From Paralichthys olivaceus (Eukaryota; Chordata; Actinopteri; Pleuronectiformes; Paralichthyidae), in NCBI RefSeq assembly GCF_024713975.1, contig NC_091108.1, forward strand, positions 4,455,001 to 4,519,000: a stretch of 64,000 nt of DNA, given 5' to 3'. Below, one piece after another: positions 53,701-64,000 of this stretch (positions within the stretch are counted from its first letter, which is position 1; each line of letters begins with the position of its first letter). The notes beneath the pieces were generated by a model. That model searched no databases and was not told the DNA's origin. It saw only the letters and a list, made by a program, of their open reading frames with translations. The translations under genes and the position numbers were made by a program.

Positions 53701-56018
53701 TTCAGTGAGTGGGACAACACAGTCAGAGCTTCAGTCAACACATTGATAGGCTTTGTTTTTTCACTGCAACTCTTCTCTGAAAACCGAACAGAACTGAATC
53801 AAATCACTACGTGTGGCTGCAGAGGGCGCTGTTGCTCAGTAAAAATAACATAGTGTTGCTTTAATGTAATGTGCAGTATCCATGGGGCCCAATTAGAGCC
53901 TGTTCATTTTATATAAAGTTGCAAAAGGTTCTCTATGAGACCTTTTCTACTAAACACTGGATCGACCTTCAGAGTTGAAACATGGGAGGAAGAAGCTTTT
54001 ATCATCAGCCACTCATCACAGTAAAATCATAGCACAGTATATTGTTTGTTATTATGGGTTATGGGTTTTTAAGTTTTCAGGTTGGCTTCACATTAATGAT
54101 TAGATTAATCATAATGGTCATAGGAGGTTATTCAAGTAATATTATTTCTCCATCTTTAGTGATACTGTTGCATGACTTTGCTATAGAAATGCTATAAAAC
54201 TGCTTTTAATGTGTTGTCTTTTCTCAGTTCCACTCTTTAGCACCTATGTACTATCGAGGATCGGCTGCTGCTGTCATTGTCTATGACATAACTAAACTGG
54301 TAAGAATATCACAACACTCATCACCTATAAATCAGTGGAGTGATATTAATTTAATCTTGGTTGCTGTGGTGACATGGCCAGTGGTTTAAAGCTTCAGAGC
54401 TGTTGGCAGAAACCCAGTAGGCAAAATGAAAAATTAACATCCCTTTTTTTTCTTAAACTAAGCATTGTTGAAGTGTTTTTGAGCGGTGTCCTTCACCTCT
54501 AACTCTGCCAGTGAAGCTGCTGTTGTGTTCTCCCTGGTCTATTAAAAGGGTGCAACTGAAAAAGCTGGTCTCAAACTAAAAGCTTGATGTAAAATTCAAC
54601 TACTTTTCCATCACTGTGGAATGCTTTGCTTCTATGACCTACAAATGTCATTCTTTCCTGGTTTGCTCATGGAAACTTGTCTGAAAAATACCATCCAACG
54701 CCGTGAGTATGTGTCAAGACTTGAAGGAAGTGTGGGGCACATTCTCACAATGCTGCCATCCCAGGGTTGACAGTGATGTGTTCCTGTTGTTCAGGACTCT
54801 TTCCAGACACTGAAGAAGTGGGTGAAGGAGCTGAAGGAACACGGTCCAGAGGACATTGTCGTAGCCATAGCAGGAAACAAGAACGATTTAGGAGACATCA
54901 GGTGGGAGGATTTTCTTATTTCTGCAACTCTAGTGATAAAGATACATGTTATTTACTATGAGACACTGACAGACTCATTTAATCTAAAACATGAGCTTCT
55001 TTTCACAACAGCAAAAACTTCCTTCTTTCCTTATTTGCTCCTGCAGATTCACTTAACTCTGAGTTTGGACTCTTGTATGACTGCATCCCTTTCTCTAAGG
55101 CCCTGTTCAGACCTGGTATTAACATCTGTCCTGAGCGATCCAGTCACAAGGGGAGAGCTCTAATTTTGTCTGTTCACATCTGGCATTAAAATGTGTCCTG
55201 AATCTGTTTTCTGTGAGCTTGTGATCATATCTCACTCCCCGGCTCTATATACACACAAACATCATTTCCGTTTACTGAGATCCAATTATGTTGGTTTAAG
55301 TGAGTGCAGTTTAAAGATTTGTCTGTTGTCAATGATTGTGTGTGTCTCTCTGTGTACCAGCACACAAAGTGAATCAATGTGCTGATTTACCCCATTAGAA
55401 AAAAAAAATCATTACGTGTTGCTCAGTGTTGCTATTGTGAAAGTGGCCACAGACAAATCAACGTAGAGGCACCGAGAAGTATAAGAATACTTCAGATTCA
55501 TTGTGAAACTGTAGCATGTCATTAGTGGCCCAGGATGCACTTGCATTTACACAGCTGTAAAAATGTGGCCACATGCGTCCACCTCCAAACGTGGTCTGAG
55601 CAATCAGATCTCAAGACACATTGAGGACACATTTGGACTCATTCACAACTGTACCCAGAGCTGACCACTTGTGATTGGATCACTCAGGACAGATGTTAAA
55701 ACCAGGTCTGATTTTCTAAGTAGAAAGCTCCACCAGGTTTAGTGACGAACGTGTCTGTGCCATTTATTCACAACAAAGCCTTGTCATTGTGAACAAAACA
55801 ATTAAGTCCGGTTCTTGTTATACCCATCATGTATTTCGTGTTTATACCCATGACTTTGGTGTCCCTCTCTTTTACAGGGAAGTTCCAATGAAGGAAGCAA
55901 AGGAGTTTGCTGAATCGATTGCAGCTATTTTCATCGAGACTAGTGCCAGAAATGCTGTCAATGTTGAGGAGCTCTTTCAGAAAATCAGTAAGTTTCATGT
56001 CTCTTTGTTGTGGCGGTA

Positions 56019-56059
<41 letters not shown>

Positions 56060-56266
56060 CTGTTCAACTGAAAAGAGATATTTTGAGGTGGCTTTAAGTT
56101 TAAACGTGACTTTAACTTAGCATCACAACACACCTGCTCTGTAAGTGACCCTGTCCTGGTTTGTTTAGGTAAACAGATTCCACCTCTGGAAAATCCTGAG
56201 GTGGACAGCAACGAATCCTTCCAACTCACCCGGCAGCCCGCTCTGTCTGCCAGGAGATGCTGCTAG
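50790..56266 (+). CDS. rab31: Ras-related protein Rab31 (Rab22b), 7 coding exons, complete
   Basis: Coding exons: 50790-50825, 52537-52616, 52864-52945, 54228-54299, 54795-54901, 55878-55987, 56169-56266; 585 nt, 194 aa plus stop, the same size as human RAB31. GTPase motifs are all present: P-loop GDTGVGKSS (12-20), switch I with T37, DTAGQE (60-65), NKND (118-121) and ETSAR (146-150). The C-terminus ends ARRCC, a double-cysteine geranylgeranylation site. The WVKELKEHGPEDIV, EVPMKEAKEFAESI and KQIPPLE segments match Rab31 better than Rab22a, and the neighbours agree. Family role: endosomal GTPase of the Rab5 group acting in trans-Golgi to endosome and endocytic traffic. The G5 box is SAR rather than the common SAK. 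Confidence 0.95.
51340..51655. repeat. Candidate dispersed teleost repeat
   Basis: The phrases GTGAAGCCAAAGTGTCTCAA, CCACCTGGTGGCTGGCTGCA, GTATAGGCCCTAAACCGCAC and GTTAGCAGACTTGACATGGA recur, from memory, in many percomorph genomes. Ends not determined; lies in rab31 intron 1 next to the element at 51660. Confidence 0.4.
51660..52099. mobile_element. Non-autonomous hAT-like element
   Basis: The left end is TAGAGGTGAAATGGT; the right end, reverse-complemented, is TAGAGATGAAACAAT, sharing TAGAG-TGAAA. The interior carries TATCACGGTTATCAGTATTA, TCACGGTATTG, and, on the right, ATCACGGTAATTAAAG and ACCATGGTATAAAG, typical of a teleost hAT-like family. Flanks ACTACAC and CCCACAC are only weakly alike, so the target duplication is uncertain. 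Lies in rab31 intron 1. Confidence 0.6.
52946..54227 (+). other. rab31: rab31 intron 3
   Basis: A 1.3 kb intron. The part from about 53640 to 53875, with ACGTGTGGCTGCAGAGGGCG and ACATAGTGTTGCTTTAA, looks like another dispersed teleost repeat, recognised with low confidence. No other gene is seen. The neighbouring intron 4 (54300-54794) shows nothing notable. Confidence 0.6.
55108..55710. mobile_element. MITE with 53-bp terminal inverted repeats
   Basis: The left arm (55108-55160) starts CAGACCTGGTATTAACATCT, and the right arm (55658-55710), reverse-complemented, starts CAGACCTGGTTTTAACATCT; they stay aligned for about 53 bases (GTCCTGAG-GATCCA-TCACAAG) with few mismatches. A second, inner inverted pair includes GGCATTAAAATGTGTC and ATCAGATCTCAAGACACATT. 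TCTAAG sits outside both arms (55094-55099 and 55715-55720), a possible 6-bp target duplication. No transposase. Lies in rab31 intron 5 (54902-55877). Confidence 0.8.
56021..56056. repeat. rab31: (GT)n microsatellite close to a splice donor
   Basis: Thirty-six bases of pure GT begin 33 nt after the rab31 exon 6 donor, within a 181-nt intron. Confidence 0.95.
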
Positions 56267-58080
56267 TACCAACAGATGAGATGACTTCCTTCAGCATCAG
56301 GGACCCAAGTGGCACAGCTCATCGTCCACAACATGCACAGTGTCTTACTCCAGGTGAAAGACAGGCCAGTGGACAGACAGATGTCAGCTTGCACATGTGG
56401 TTCACCTGAAAGCTGACACAGAAAACCTACCAGCAGTATTAAAATGGGTTCAATGGATTTTTAGTTGTGGCAGTTTCAGGTCTGATGAGGTTAGGAAGCA
56501 CGAAACATTCAGTTTGTCCCCCTCAGGTGGTATTTTGCCTGCATTACATTAAGATTATAGTTATTTAACACAAAGCTCATTACAAAAGGCAGTTTTATCC
56601 CTCTATCTTTATTCATTTTACAATTTAACACAAAATATTTACAATTCACCTAAACCAGGGTTTTGGCTGTTGATGCACCTACAGTCTTATTTCGAACGTC
56701 ATCTGCTCCGTAGATTTTCATTGCACTGTGGCTCTTCAATTGCACAAACACATTTAATGAACGTTTTTATATTCATTTTTTTTTATCACGTCTACACTTT
56801 TGCTTCTCATGGAGCTTTTGTGTTTATTATATAGAATTTTTCTTTTTTTTAGAATGTATGAAAAAGGGGGTGTTAAGGTCAAACTTCGGAGTAGAATTCA
56901 GTTGTGTAGCTCAGATGCAGAAGCTTTACATTCCACTCCTTTGTCCATTTGCTGCATGGGTGTTTGACTGTATTGCTGCAGAATAACTAATTAACCTTAA
57001 TTGTATTTGCGGTGTGATACCCCCTGTTCAAACACTGTGACCAATACTAGGATTGTTTACATAGTGGTTTGTTAAAGATGTTTTCTACGTGCTGAAGAGT
57101 GTTGTCTTGAGATTTCACTACAGGGAATGACTGTATACAACTGCCAAACATAAGAAGTATCTTTACCTGAAAAATGTTGTGTTTTGTGTATACTAACCAA
57201 AATCTATAAGAATTATGGGAATATGTTTGTTCAAAAAAGTGGAAACGTGAAAAATGAAATTAGTCCCTTAGCAAAATTAGCAAATATTAGATTATGTGTC
57301 GTGTTTGCTGCTTTTTCTTTTGCAGTGTCGCTCTTGGATTTGACCACTTTAAATTTAGAACAGCACTTTTGCTACCAATTCCACAGTATTAGTTACAAGT
57401 GTTTTAAATGTTGAAAGTTACAGTTACTTCATAACGAAAGTGTTTGATAGATTGAAATGGACAAACAACATGGATTTAAATGTTATCAGTATTCTGGTTC
57501 CACATTTCAATACCTTAAAAACGTGTTTACATTTATTCTTTGTATAATTTTATCCACCTTAATGGGTTAACAGAGCTCAGTTAACGGAGCTCAATTAATA
57601 ATGCAGTTATAGTCGAATTTTACCAACAGATGCTGTTCTGTACGCAAAGTCACATCAAACTGCATTCAAAAATCTACCAATTACTTTGGCTTTGCTTTGT
57701 GGGAAAAACAATCATCCAGTAGTAACCCCCAGAGCGAGCAGTTCAGCTTGATGATTTTTTAATGCATGACCTCACTTTAACACTGAGACAATGACATTGA
57801 GAAAAGACATTTCATGTGAGGTAACTTGTTGCCATTTCCAACAAGAACTTTATGTGCTCCTCACAAGTGCCTTCGTTTTTCTAAACAAATTTATGACATG
57901 GCTAAAAAGTGCATACTGTTAGAATAATGCATGAATTACTAAATCTGTACAGACTATGTATAACAGATAACAGTTACCTGCAGCAATCCTTATTCTGTAT
58001 GCCTTAAGTCATGCTTCCTTGTATCCTCTTTATAACTTTTGTATTTTAATCAATGTAATAAAGAAGTAATTGTTCTTTCC
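56267..58080 (+). other. rab31: rab31 3' UTR and polyadenylation signal
   Basis: About 1.8 kb of AT-rich DNA follows the stop. AATAAA at 58057-58062 with a following T-rich stretch is the best poly(A) signal; earlier A/T-rich hexamer-like sites are weaker. Open frames here are short and unrelated to known proteins. Confidence 0.55.
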
Positions 58081-59210
58081 CCCCCCTCTTTCTCTGTTAC
58101 TCTCCCCCTGGGAAGATACATTATTCTATATTTTAACTTTTGTTGATGGAGACCAGAACGATGAGCGAGAGACAAACTCATTAACAAAAGGTCAGAACTT
58201 GGATTAACTCCCTGACGTCATGAGAGCATAGTTCTCTTTTCCACTTACCCACCATGGCGCCTCAGAAATCGAAATACCCAGTGAGAAATGACACAATTTG
58301 TTTGCACAGTACAGGAGAGGCCTTCGTTCCCGTTACTGCAAAATTGCATTATGTGAAAGAGTTAACCTTGCTTCTATCACTTTACCTTGAACAGCCTATC
58401 ACGCTGCTCTCATTTGAACCCTTTCATAAAAAGCTTTTTATAAAGTGACAGTGCTCTCCCACAACCTTTCATATTTGAAACCAAAATTAGATACACTTAA
58501 TAAATTACTTTGTGTTATTTTGGTACATGTTCATGTATGTTAACACGGCCTTTGTGTAAACAGGACAAATTACATGCGGAAAGGGGCATTCCACAGGGTC
58601 ATGATCTGAACAGTGTCAGTGGTGACAAAGAGAGTACAGTGGGATATATATAGTTCAAACGAAAAAAGAAAAGCAATTTACCTCTTACTTATTTTTACTT
58701 TAGTTTTTATTAAAATAAAAGTATATGATTTTGCTCCACCAAAGTCAGTTTTTTTGCAACCAGCCTCGAGAGCGATAAGATGTGTGTTGATTTATTGACA
58801 CGGAGAAAGAAAGGTAAGTTTGATAAGATGCAACTTTTCAATGAGCATGAATGATGCAAACTGTAAGAATTATATTTCACAGTTTCGGACGGAGTAACTC
58901 TGAGCAAGTCAGAAAGATTTAAAAAAAAAAGAAAGATTAAGTAGAAATTGTACATTAAATTCACCTTTCACTGTAGTGGTTTGTATAGAAATGATGGAAT
59001 ATCACAGTTAGAGGTATCAGAAGTTTCATTAACCCAAAGAACAACTTTTAAAAGTAGTGAAGGTTTTAAAACCACATATCACTGGAATGGAGATGATATT
59101 CTCATCAATGACTTAAAAAAAAAGTACTAAATAAAGCCTGAGAATAAACAAGTGAGTGGTTCTGTCGCTGCTCAGAGAATCACGCGAGGGTCACATCAGG
59201 CTTCGTGTCA
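58081..59210. other. Intergenic region between rab31 and vapa
   Basis: No gene seen; AT-rich DNA with short, unremarkable open frames (for example 58254-58448). TXNDC2, which lies here in human, is absent, as expected if it is mammalian-specific. Confidence 0.6.
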
Positions 59211-59475
59211 TTTCATAAGGTGTTTGTGCGCCGCGGTTTAACTCGTTTACTGTATATAATCATATCAGGAGCCGCGTGGGCGCGCAGCAGCAGCAGAGGC
59301 AGCGGCAGCAGCGGCGGCGGCGGCCTCGTGCACCCGCGCGTCCCAGTATTTGTACGGTGATTCGCTGGCGGAGCTCAGTCAGCGTTTGACTCAGCGGTGG
59401 CAGCGGGGATCCAGCACTTCCACTTGTCAGCTCTCTCCCCCGACACCCAGCGCACCCCTCCCCGCAGCTTCAGCC
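59211..59475 (+). promoter_or_regulatory. vapa: CpG-rich vapa promoter and 5' UTR with GC-rich triplet run
   Basis: CpG content jumps at about 59215 and stays high to about 59800. TATATAA (around 59252-59259) could be a TATA-like element. The segment 59287-59324 is a mixed CAG/CGG/GGC triplet run likely to lie in the 5' UTR. The transcription start is not determined. Confidence 0.55.
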
Positions 59476-59533
59476 ATGTCAAAGCTGGACCAGATCCTCG
59501 TCCTCGACCCTCCCGTCGACCTCAAATTCAAAG
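59476..59533 (+). CDS. vapa: VAMP-associated protein A (Vapa), first coding exon only
   Basis: The exon encodes MSKLDQILVLDPPVDLKFK plus the first base of a Gly codon, then a GTAGGT donor at 59534. It matches the start of vertebrate VAPA (QILVLDPP-DLKFKG), the first strand of the MSP domain that binds FFAT motifs. VAPA is a tail-anchored ER protein forming membrane contact sites. The start context GCCATGT is reasonable. The next exon (PFTDVVTTNLKL in the family) is not found in the remaining 4.4 kb, so the gene continues past the right edge. VAPB is the alternative, but sequence and gene order favour vapa. Confidence 0.85.
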
Positions 59534-62500
59534 GTAGGTGCGTGGACACCGCGGGTTGCGTTGCCCGACTGGGGCGAACGCACAAGCCAGCCGCGCTGCT
59601 AGCACGCTAGCTAGCGCCCACCGCCATTTTAAAGTTAGCCAGCGACGAGACGGGGCCGCTGGATCCTCGCGCTGTAGTGACGTGGAGGAACCGGCGTGGC
59701 GTGTGCCCCCTCTGTCCGGCCCTGCCGCCCGTGACAGCCCCCGGGGAAGCGGCGGAGGGACGCGGGGCGGCTGTCCGTGGCTGCGGGGCGGAATTAAAAG
59801 TGAACGCCGTGGTTTTATTTTTTTTTTTTAGTCGCGTCACTTCAGCAGAAACACGAGCTGCTACGCCTCTGCTAGCATTAGCATTAGCAAAACTGTGCTC
59901 ACTGCTAATAACCCGGACGTTATTTAGGAGGAAATTAACTTTTTTTTATTTTTTTTAGCGACAATGAAATCGTCCGACTCGACACACCTCTTCGACTCAC
60001 TTCGAGATGTCAAGCGGCTGGAATGACACAGTCACGGTTTTCAAACTCAGCTAACTAAGCTAACATTGTCACGTTAACACCAACAGTTAATAGCAGCGAT
60101 ATGCTAACTCCGACTCCTCTCTCCTTTATCCTATCAGCTGTACAATCTCATTAAACACGATCCGGACGATGTTATTGCTTCACGTCAGACCACTGTAATC
60201 CATTCATTTCAAATCCACCGATTTCGTGGCTGTGGCGGCGACAACAACGTCCAGCTAACGTTCGCTAGGCTAGCATGCTAATGCAAAAGTTAATGGTCTA
60301 AGCTACACTTTGAGCTCCTGTGCAACGACACACGGTCTTATTGTGTAATTCACTGTGCCACAGACCAACATCCTCATCACATGAGAAATCCACAGGTGTA
60401 GTTTAGAGTTTGTGACATTCATGTGATTCCAACTGTTGCTCGTGTTAAAATAAGTGACCGATGATAAGTGATTGATTTGGGTGAATGATGCCAATGTACA
60501 CGTTTCAGTTTATTATTAGGAAACCACCTCTGCTATTAATCCATTCAGTCATTATTCATTCTGACTCCTAACCTCTCTGCATTCTTTGTAATTGTCCTGG
60601 TTTATGTCCCCACTGGACTCATTGTTCCCAATGAGACACTTAACCTGAATGCACCACTGTCTCAGAATCACTCTGCCTATTGTCTTGTTGTTTCTGAGAG
60701 GTTGATTCTTCACCGAGACTAGGTCTGAGTGGGTAAAGGTTGTAGTTTGGACTTGACTTAATTGTTAGAAAGGTCAACGGTTCAAAAACCTGATCCACAG
60801 GACAGCTATGGGTTAGGATGGTCTCAGTCATTAAATGTTTTGGTGATGAGGTGGCCTGCGTGAAACTGATTTGTCACGTCTCAATGCACCGTTAAGACTT
60901 AACACCTGATGACAAATGCTGAGATGCTAAAACCTGTATGACATTCTCCTGACTATATTCATTTCAAGTCAGGAGAAGTGTTTCCTCTTGTCTCTGTTGG
61001 GTTGGTGGTTGCATTATTAGGTGCAGGAATTGTGGTGAATAGAGTCACGCATCAAGATGCAGACAGTGTTTGTATATAGGCATTAAATGCAATGAAAGAA
61101 TGTTAATAAATACACTTTCTTTTGATTTAAGTTAAATTGTAGACTTTATGAATACAGACTTTAGATTTGATAATGTGATCAAGTTCGGGCTCACCCTTCC
61201 TTCAGTCTGTGGAAAGACTAATGTAGATGTCTGCTGCTGTGCTCAATTCAATTGTTTTTCGATACAGATTTTAAATTGGGATCAAGAGATAAACCCAAAT
61301 ATATAAATTAATGTTCTTCCGTCCCCCGCTTGCTTTACCTTATTAAGAAATTGACTTATTTTGATTACCGGCCAGTCACAGGGTTTACATTTTCCCCTCA
61401 TCAGATTAAACTTTTACCCTGTTGTGTACTGGATTGGATGCCAGGCTGAATTGCAAAGATAACGCTGATACAGTTTAACTGTTAACTGTAAGTAAAAATG
61501 ATCAACAATTTATTTTCTATTGCCCTGGAAGAAAATCCCAACAGATACTAATATCTTAATAAGAAATTTAAACTATAATGCAAAATAGATTAAAATCAAG
61601 CACCCTAACTCAATGGGAACACACCAGTCATGGTGCCGGAAGTTGTTTCCATATTATTCTGTGAGTACTCTGCCCTCATGGGTCAGGCCACATCCATCTT
61701 CTAACACCTGTAAAGTTTTGTAACTGTTGAAGGGTCAAAATCTGTCTGCAGACACAGAGACACCTGCCAAAGTCAAAACTGCCTCACTACTAGCGCCCAA
61801 TACAGTAGCAGCCTCCAGGACCATGTTTTTCTTCATGATCACAGAACCACACATAACCTCAATAGTAGCACAGCTGTCGCAGCTGGTAAATATATTTCTC
61901 TAGTACAATAGTCCTGGTCTAACCTCATGTATTCATGCTCGGAGCTAAGTGCCGTGTGTAATTCAAAGAGTTTGATTTTTGTCCCTTGGCACAGACTTGT
62001 TCACCCCTTGTTTGATCCAGCATGAAATTAAATGTGCAATTGATTCAATCTAAACCAAACCGCTTAATTGAGTTTAACTGAAATGGACGGGAATCAGGCG
62101 GTTTGAAAATGAACACAGTGGAAAATGAAATGGTTCCACTTGGTGGTCTCTGCGAGGCGATATGAAGAGGAGGAAAATGACCACAGCTCCTTGGCTGTCA
62201 CAGAGATGGAGCTAAATTGGTCTGTGTGTATCTGAGAGCTGGTCTGTTTTAGAGCGCCTGCTGGGATTCCTCCAGCAAGCTTGAGGGGCAGCCCTCCTTT
62301 CCTTGGCTGATATTTTTAGAACAGGACTGGCCTGGGGGACCCTAACTCAGCATACATGGAACAAGATGAGAGAACGCTGCCTGAGCAAAGGTGGCATCTC
62401 TGAGTTGGGCAGTGGATGCAGGCTGTGTGGGTGTATATGTGATGCGCACAACTGCTTTCCAGTGTTGTATCTGTTATAGTCTTGGTTTTAGTGATGTTCA

Positions 62501-64000
62501 CAGTACAGTTAGGCTGATGGACGATGCTATCATCTATTGCTGATGGATGACAGTCATCATGAACCCCCCATAGTAAAGGCTTTTTCGAGTTCAGGTTTGC
62601 CAATGGAAATCATCTAAGGCCACGGCTGTTCTTGATCACAACCCGATATATTTGTTAAGCGAATCTTCCCCCAAATTGATGACGTCATTGTCTATCAGTG
62701 TTTCACCGTCTCTCAACCCAAACTCAAGTAAATCTTTGCAGAAGACATTTCCCAGTTGCATTAAGTCTGTCTTTTGAGTTTTTGTGACAGAAGATTGTTG
62801 AAAAGTAAGTACTCAGTGTCTTTTACCTCTTCAGACATTTTCTCATTTAAAGAACAGGTACTCTTGATAATTCTGTGTGTGTGGTGCATTATCCACAAGT
62901 GTCTCTTTCGTGTTCATCCTACGTGCAGATACAAGACCACAGACATGCTTCAGGCATGTCCAAAGTCAGGAGGTATGGTTTACAAGCTCAGATGTTTGAC
63001 AGGTTATAATTATCATGCCTGCCATGTTCTTTTGAACTGCGTCAAATCACATTTTCGTATCTAAATGTCCCACTTCTAGAAAATACGTAAAAAGTAAAGG
63101 CACTGTCTTCAACGTTCAAGATTATCACCTTTTTGCAAGTTTATTTCAAAATAACCACATATTGGCCATGATGGCCTTGTCTCATGAAACGTGTTGGAAG
63201 CAGAGGCCACGGGTGGAAATATCAGATGTTATGCAGCAGCCGTGAGGTTTTTCAGGTTTCTCGGAATGCCTTTGTGATGTAACCATTGAAAACAACGCCT
63301 CAGTCATCACCATAATTCTACATGTTGGCTTTAGCTGGGTGGAGCCACTCCAATCTGGTCATGCACTGCTTCTTATCTCTCTGAGCAGGGGTCATGAAGG
63401 AAAGGTGAATGTTGGGTTTGTGAAGTCCGCCAAGTTGTAAAATGAAAGCATAGAAAGTAGGAATTTTTAGACAGTTAATGTTAAGTAGTATATTTTCTTA
63501 TTACAGTCAAGTAAATACATACCTCTAACTCTAATAAGTTAGACTGGATCTTCTGTTGTATACAGGTGGGATCCTCAGTAATCTGAAGGTTAAGTTAAAC
63601 TGACACGACCCTTATTTTCTAATGACAGTCTCATTGGCTCAGAGTTGGAACCGTAACTTTGAAAAAACAACCAAATTACCTGATGCGTTCCGTCTTATCT
63701 CCTCCACTTTGTTTCTGTATCAGTGTTGCACCACAAGCAGCGCAGTGTTGTGTGTTTGTCCACATTGAGTCATACATTTTATAAATGCTCAAATGAAATG
63801 ACTTTTTATTCAATGATATTTCTGTGAAAAATGATAGTGATTGAATACATTAATGGGAAAATTGGGCTATCTTCATCTATCATAATTTTGAGCTTAAATC
63901 ATTTGCCAATAATTGGAACAAACACAAGATAAAACTGACTGATGGTATTATCATTTGTTGTTAGTATTACGTCTCAGACTCTATAGATATATTAATATTG
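59534..64000 (+). other. vapa: vapa intron 1, partial
   Basis: The first 250 bases remain CpG-rich; the rest is AT-rich with no exon, RNA gene or clear repeat I can recognise. I searched by eye for the second VAPA exon and did not find it. Confidence 0.7.

Noticed and set aside
58254..58448. 64-codon frame with a good ATG context between rab31 and vapa
   Set aside because: There is no similarity to known proteins, no promoter features, and its length is expected by chance.
59534..64000. Second vapa exon inside the window, including the frame at 62774-63064
   Set aside because: No segment encodes the PFTDVVTTNLKL-like continuation after a splice acceptor; the frame at 62774 gives an unrelated protein.

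Overview
The window is nuclear DNA from a vertebrate, almost certainly a percomorph-type teleost fish. The genes are split by GT-AG introns, mostly short, and their encoded proteins match human 18p11.22 genes closely. The spacer DNA carries repeat families typical of teleosts: hAT-like elements with CAGTGGTGGAA ends, paired-arm MITEs, LINE 3' tails, and (GT)n and (CT)n microsatellites. I cannot name the species.

Layout: five protein genes, all on the + strand and all head to tail. Positions 1-12537 hold no coding sequence and are probably upstream DNA or a long first intron of ankrd12. ankrd12 (coding 12592-24459, 12 coding exons, 1946 aa) is followed by twsg1 (28596-39231, 4 coding exons, 224 aa), ralbp1 (43628-48406, 9 coding exons, 670 aa) and rab31 (50790-56266, 7 coding exons, 194 aa). 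The last is the first coding exon only of vapa (59476-59533), whose gene runs off the right edge. I set the splice junctions by hand; each complete gene stays in frame across every junction and ends at a lengths close to the human protein.

The gene order ankrd12-twsg1-ralbp1-rab31-vapa matches human 18p11.22. However, PPP4R1, which lies between RALBP1 and RAB31 in human, is absent from the roughly 1 kb between them here. The genes are not an operon and share no pathway: a nuclear co-repressor, a secreted BMP modulator, a Ral effector/RhoGAP, an endosomal Rab and an ER contact-site protein. ralbp1, rab31 and vapa are all connected with membrane traffic, but I see no shared control element.

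I found no undescribed multi-gene system. What deserves a second look is small-scale: short uORFs ahead of ankrd12, twsg1 and ralbp1; a natural six-histidine run and altered proposed ATP-binding motifs in Ralbp1; simple repeats placed at splice sites; several structurally intact non-autonomous transposons; and the lost ppp4r1.
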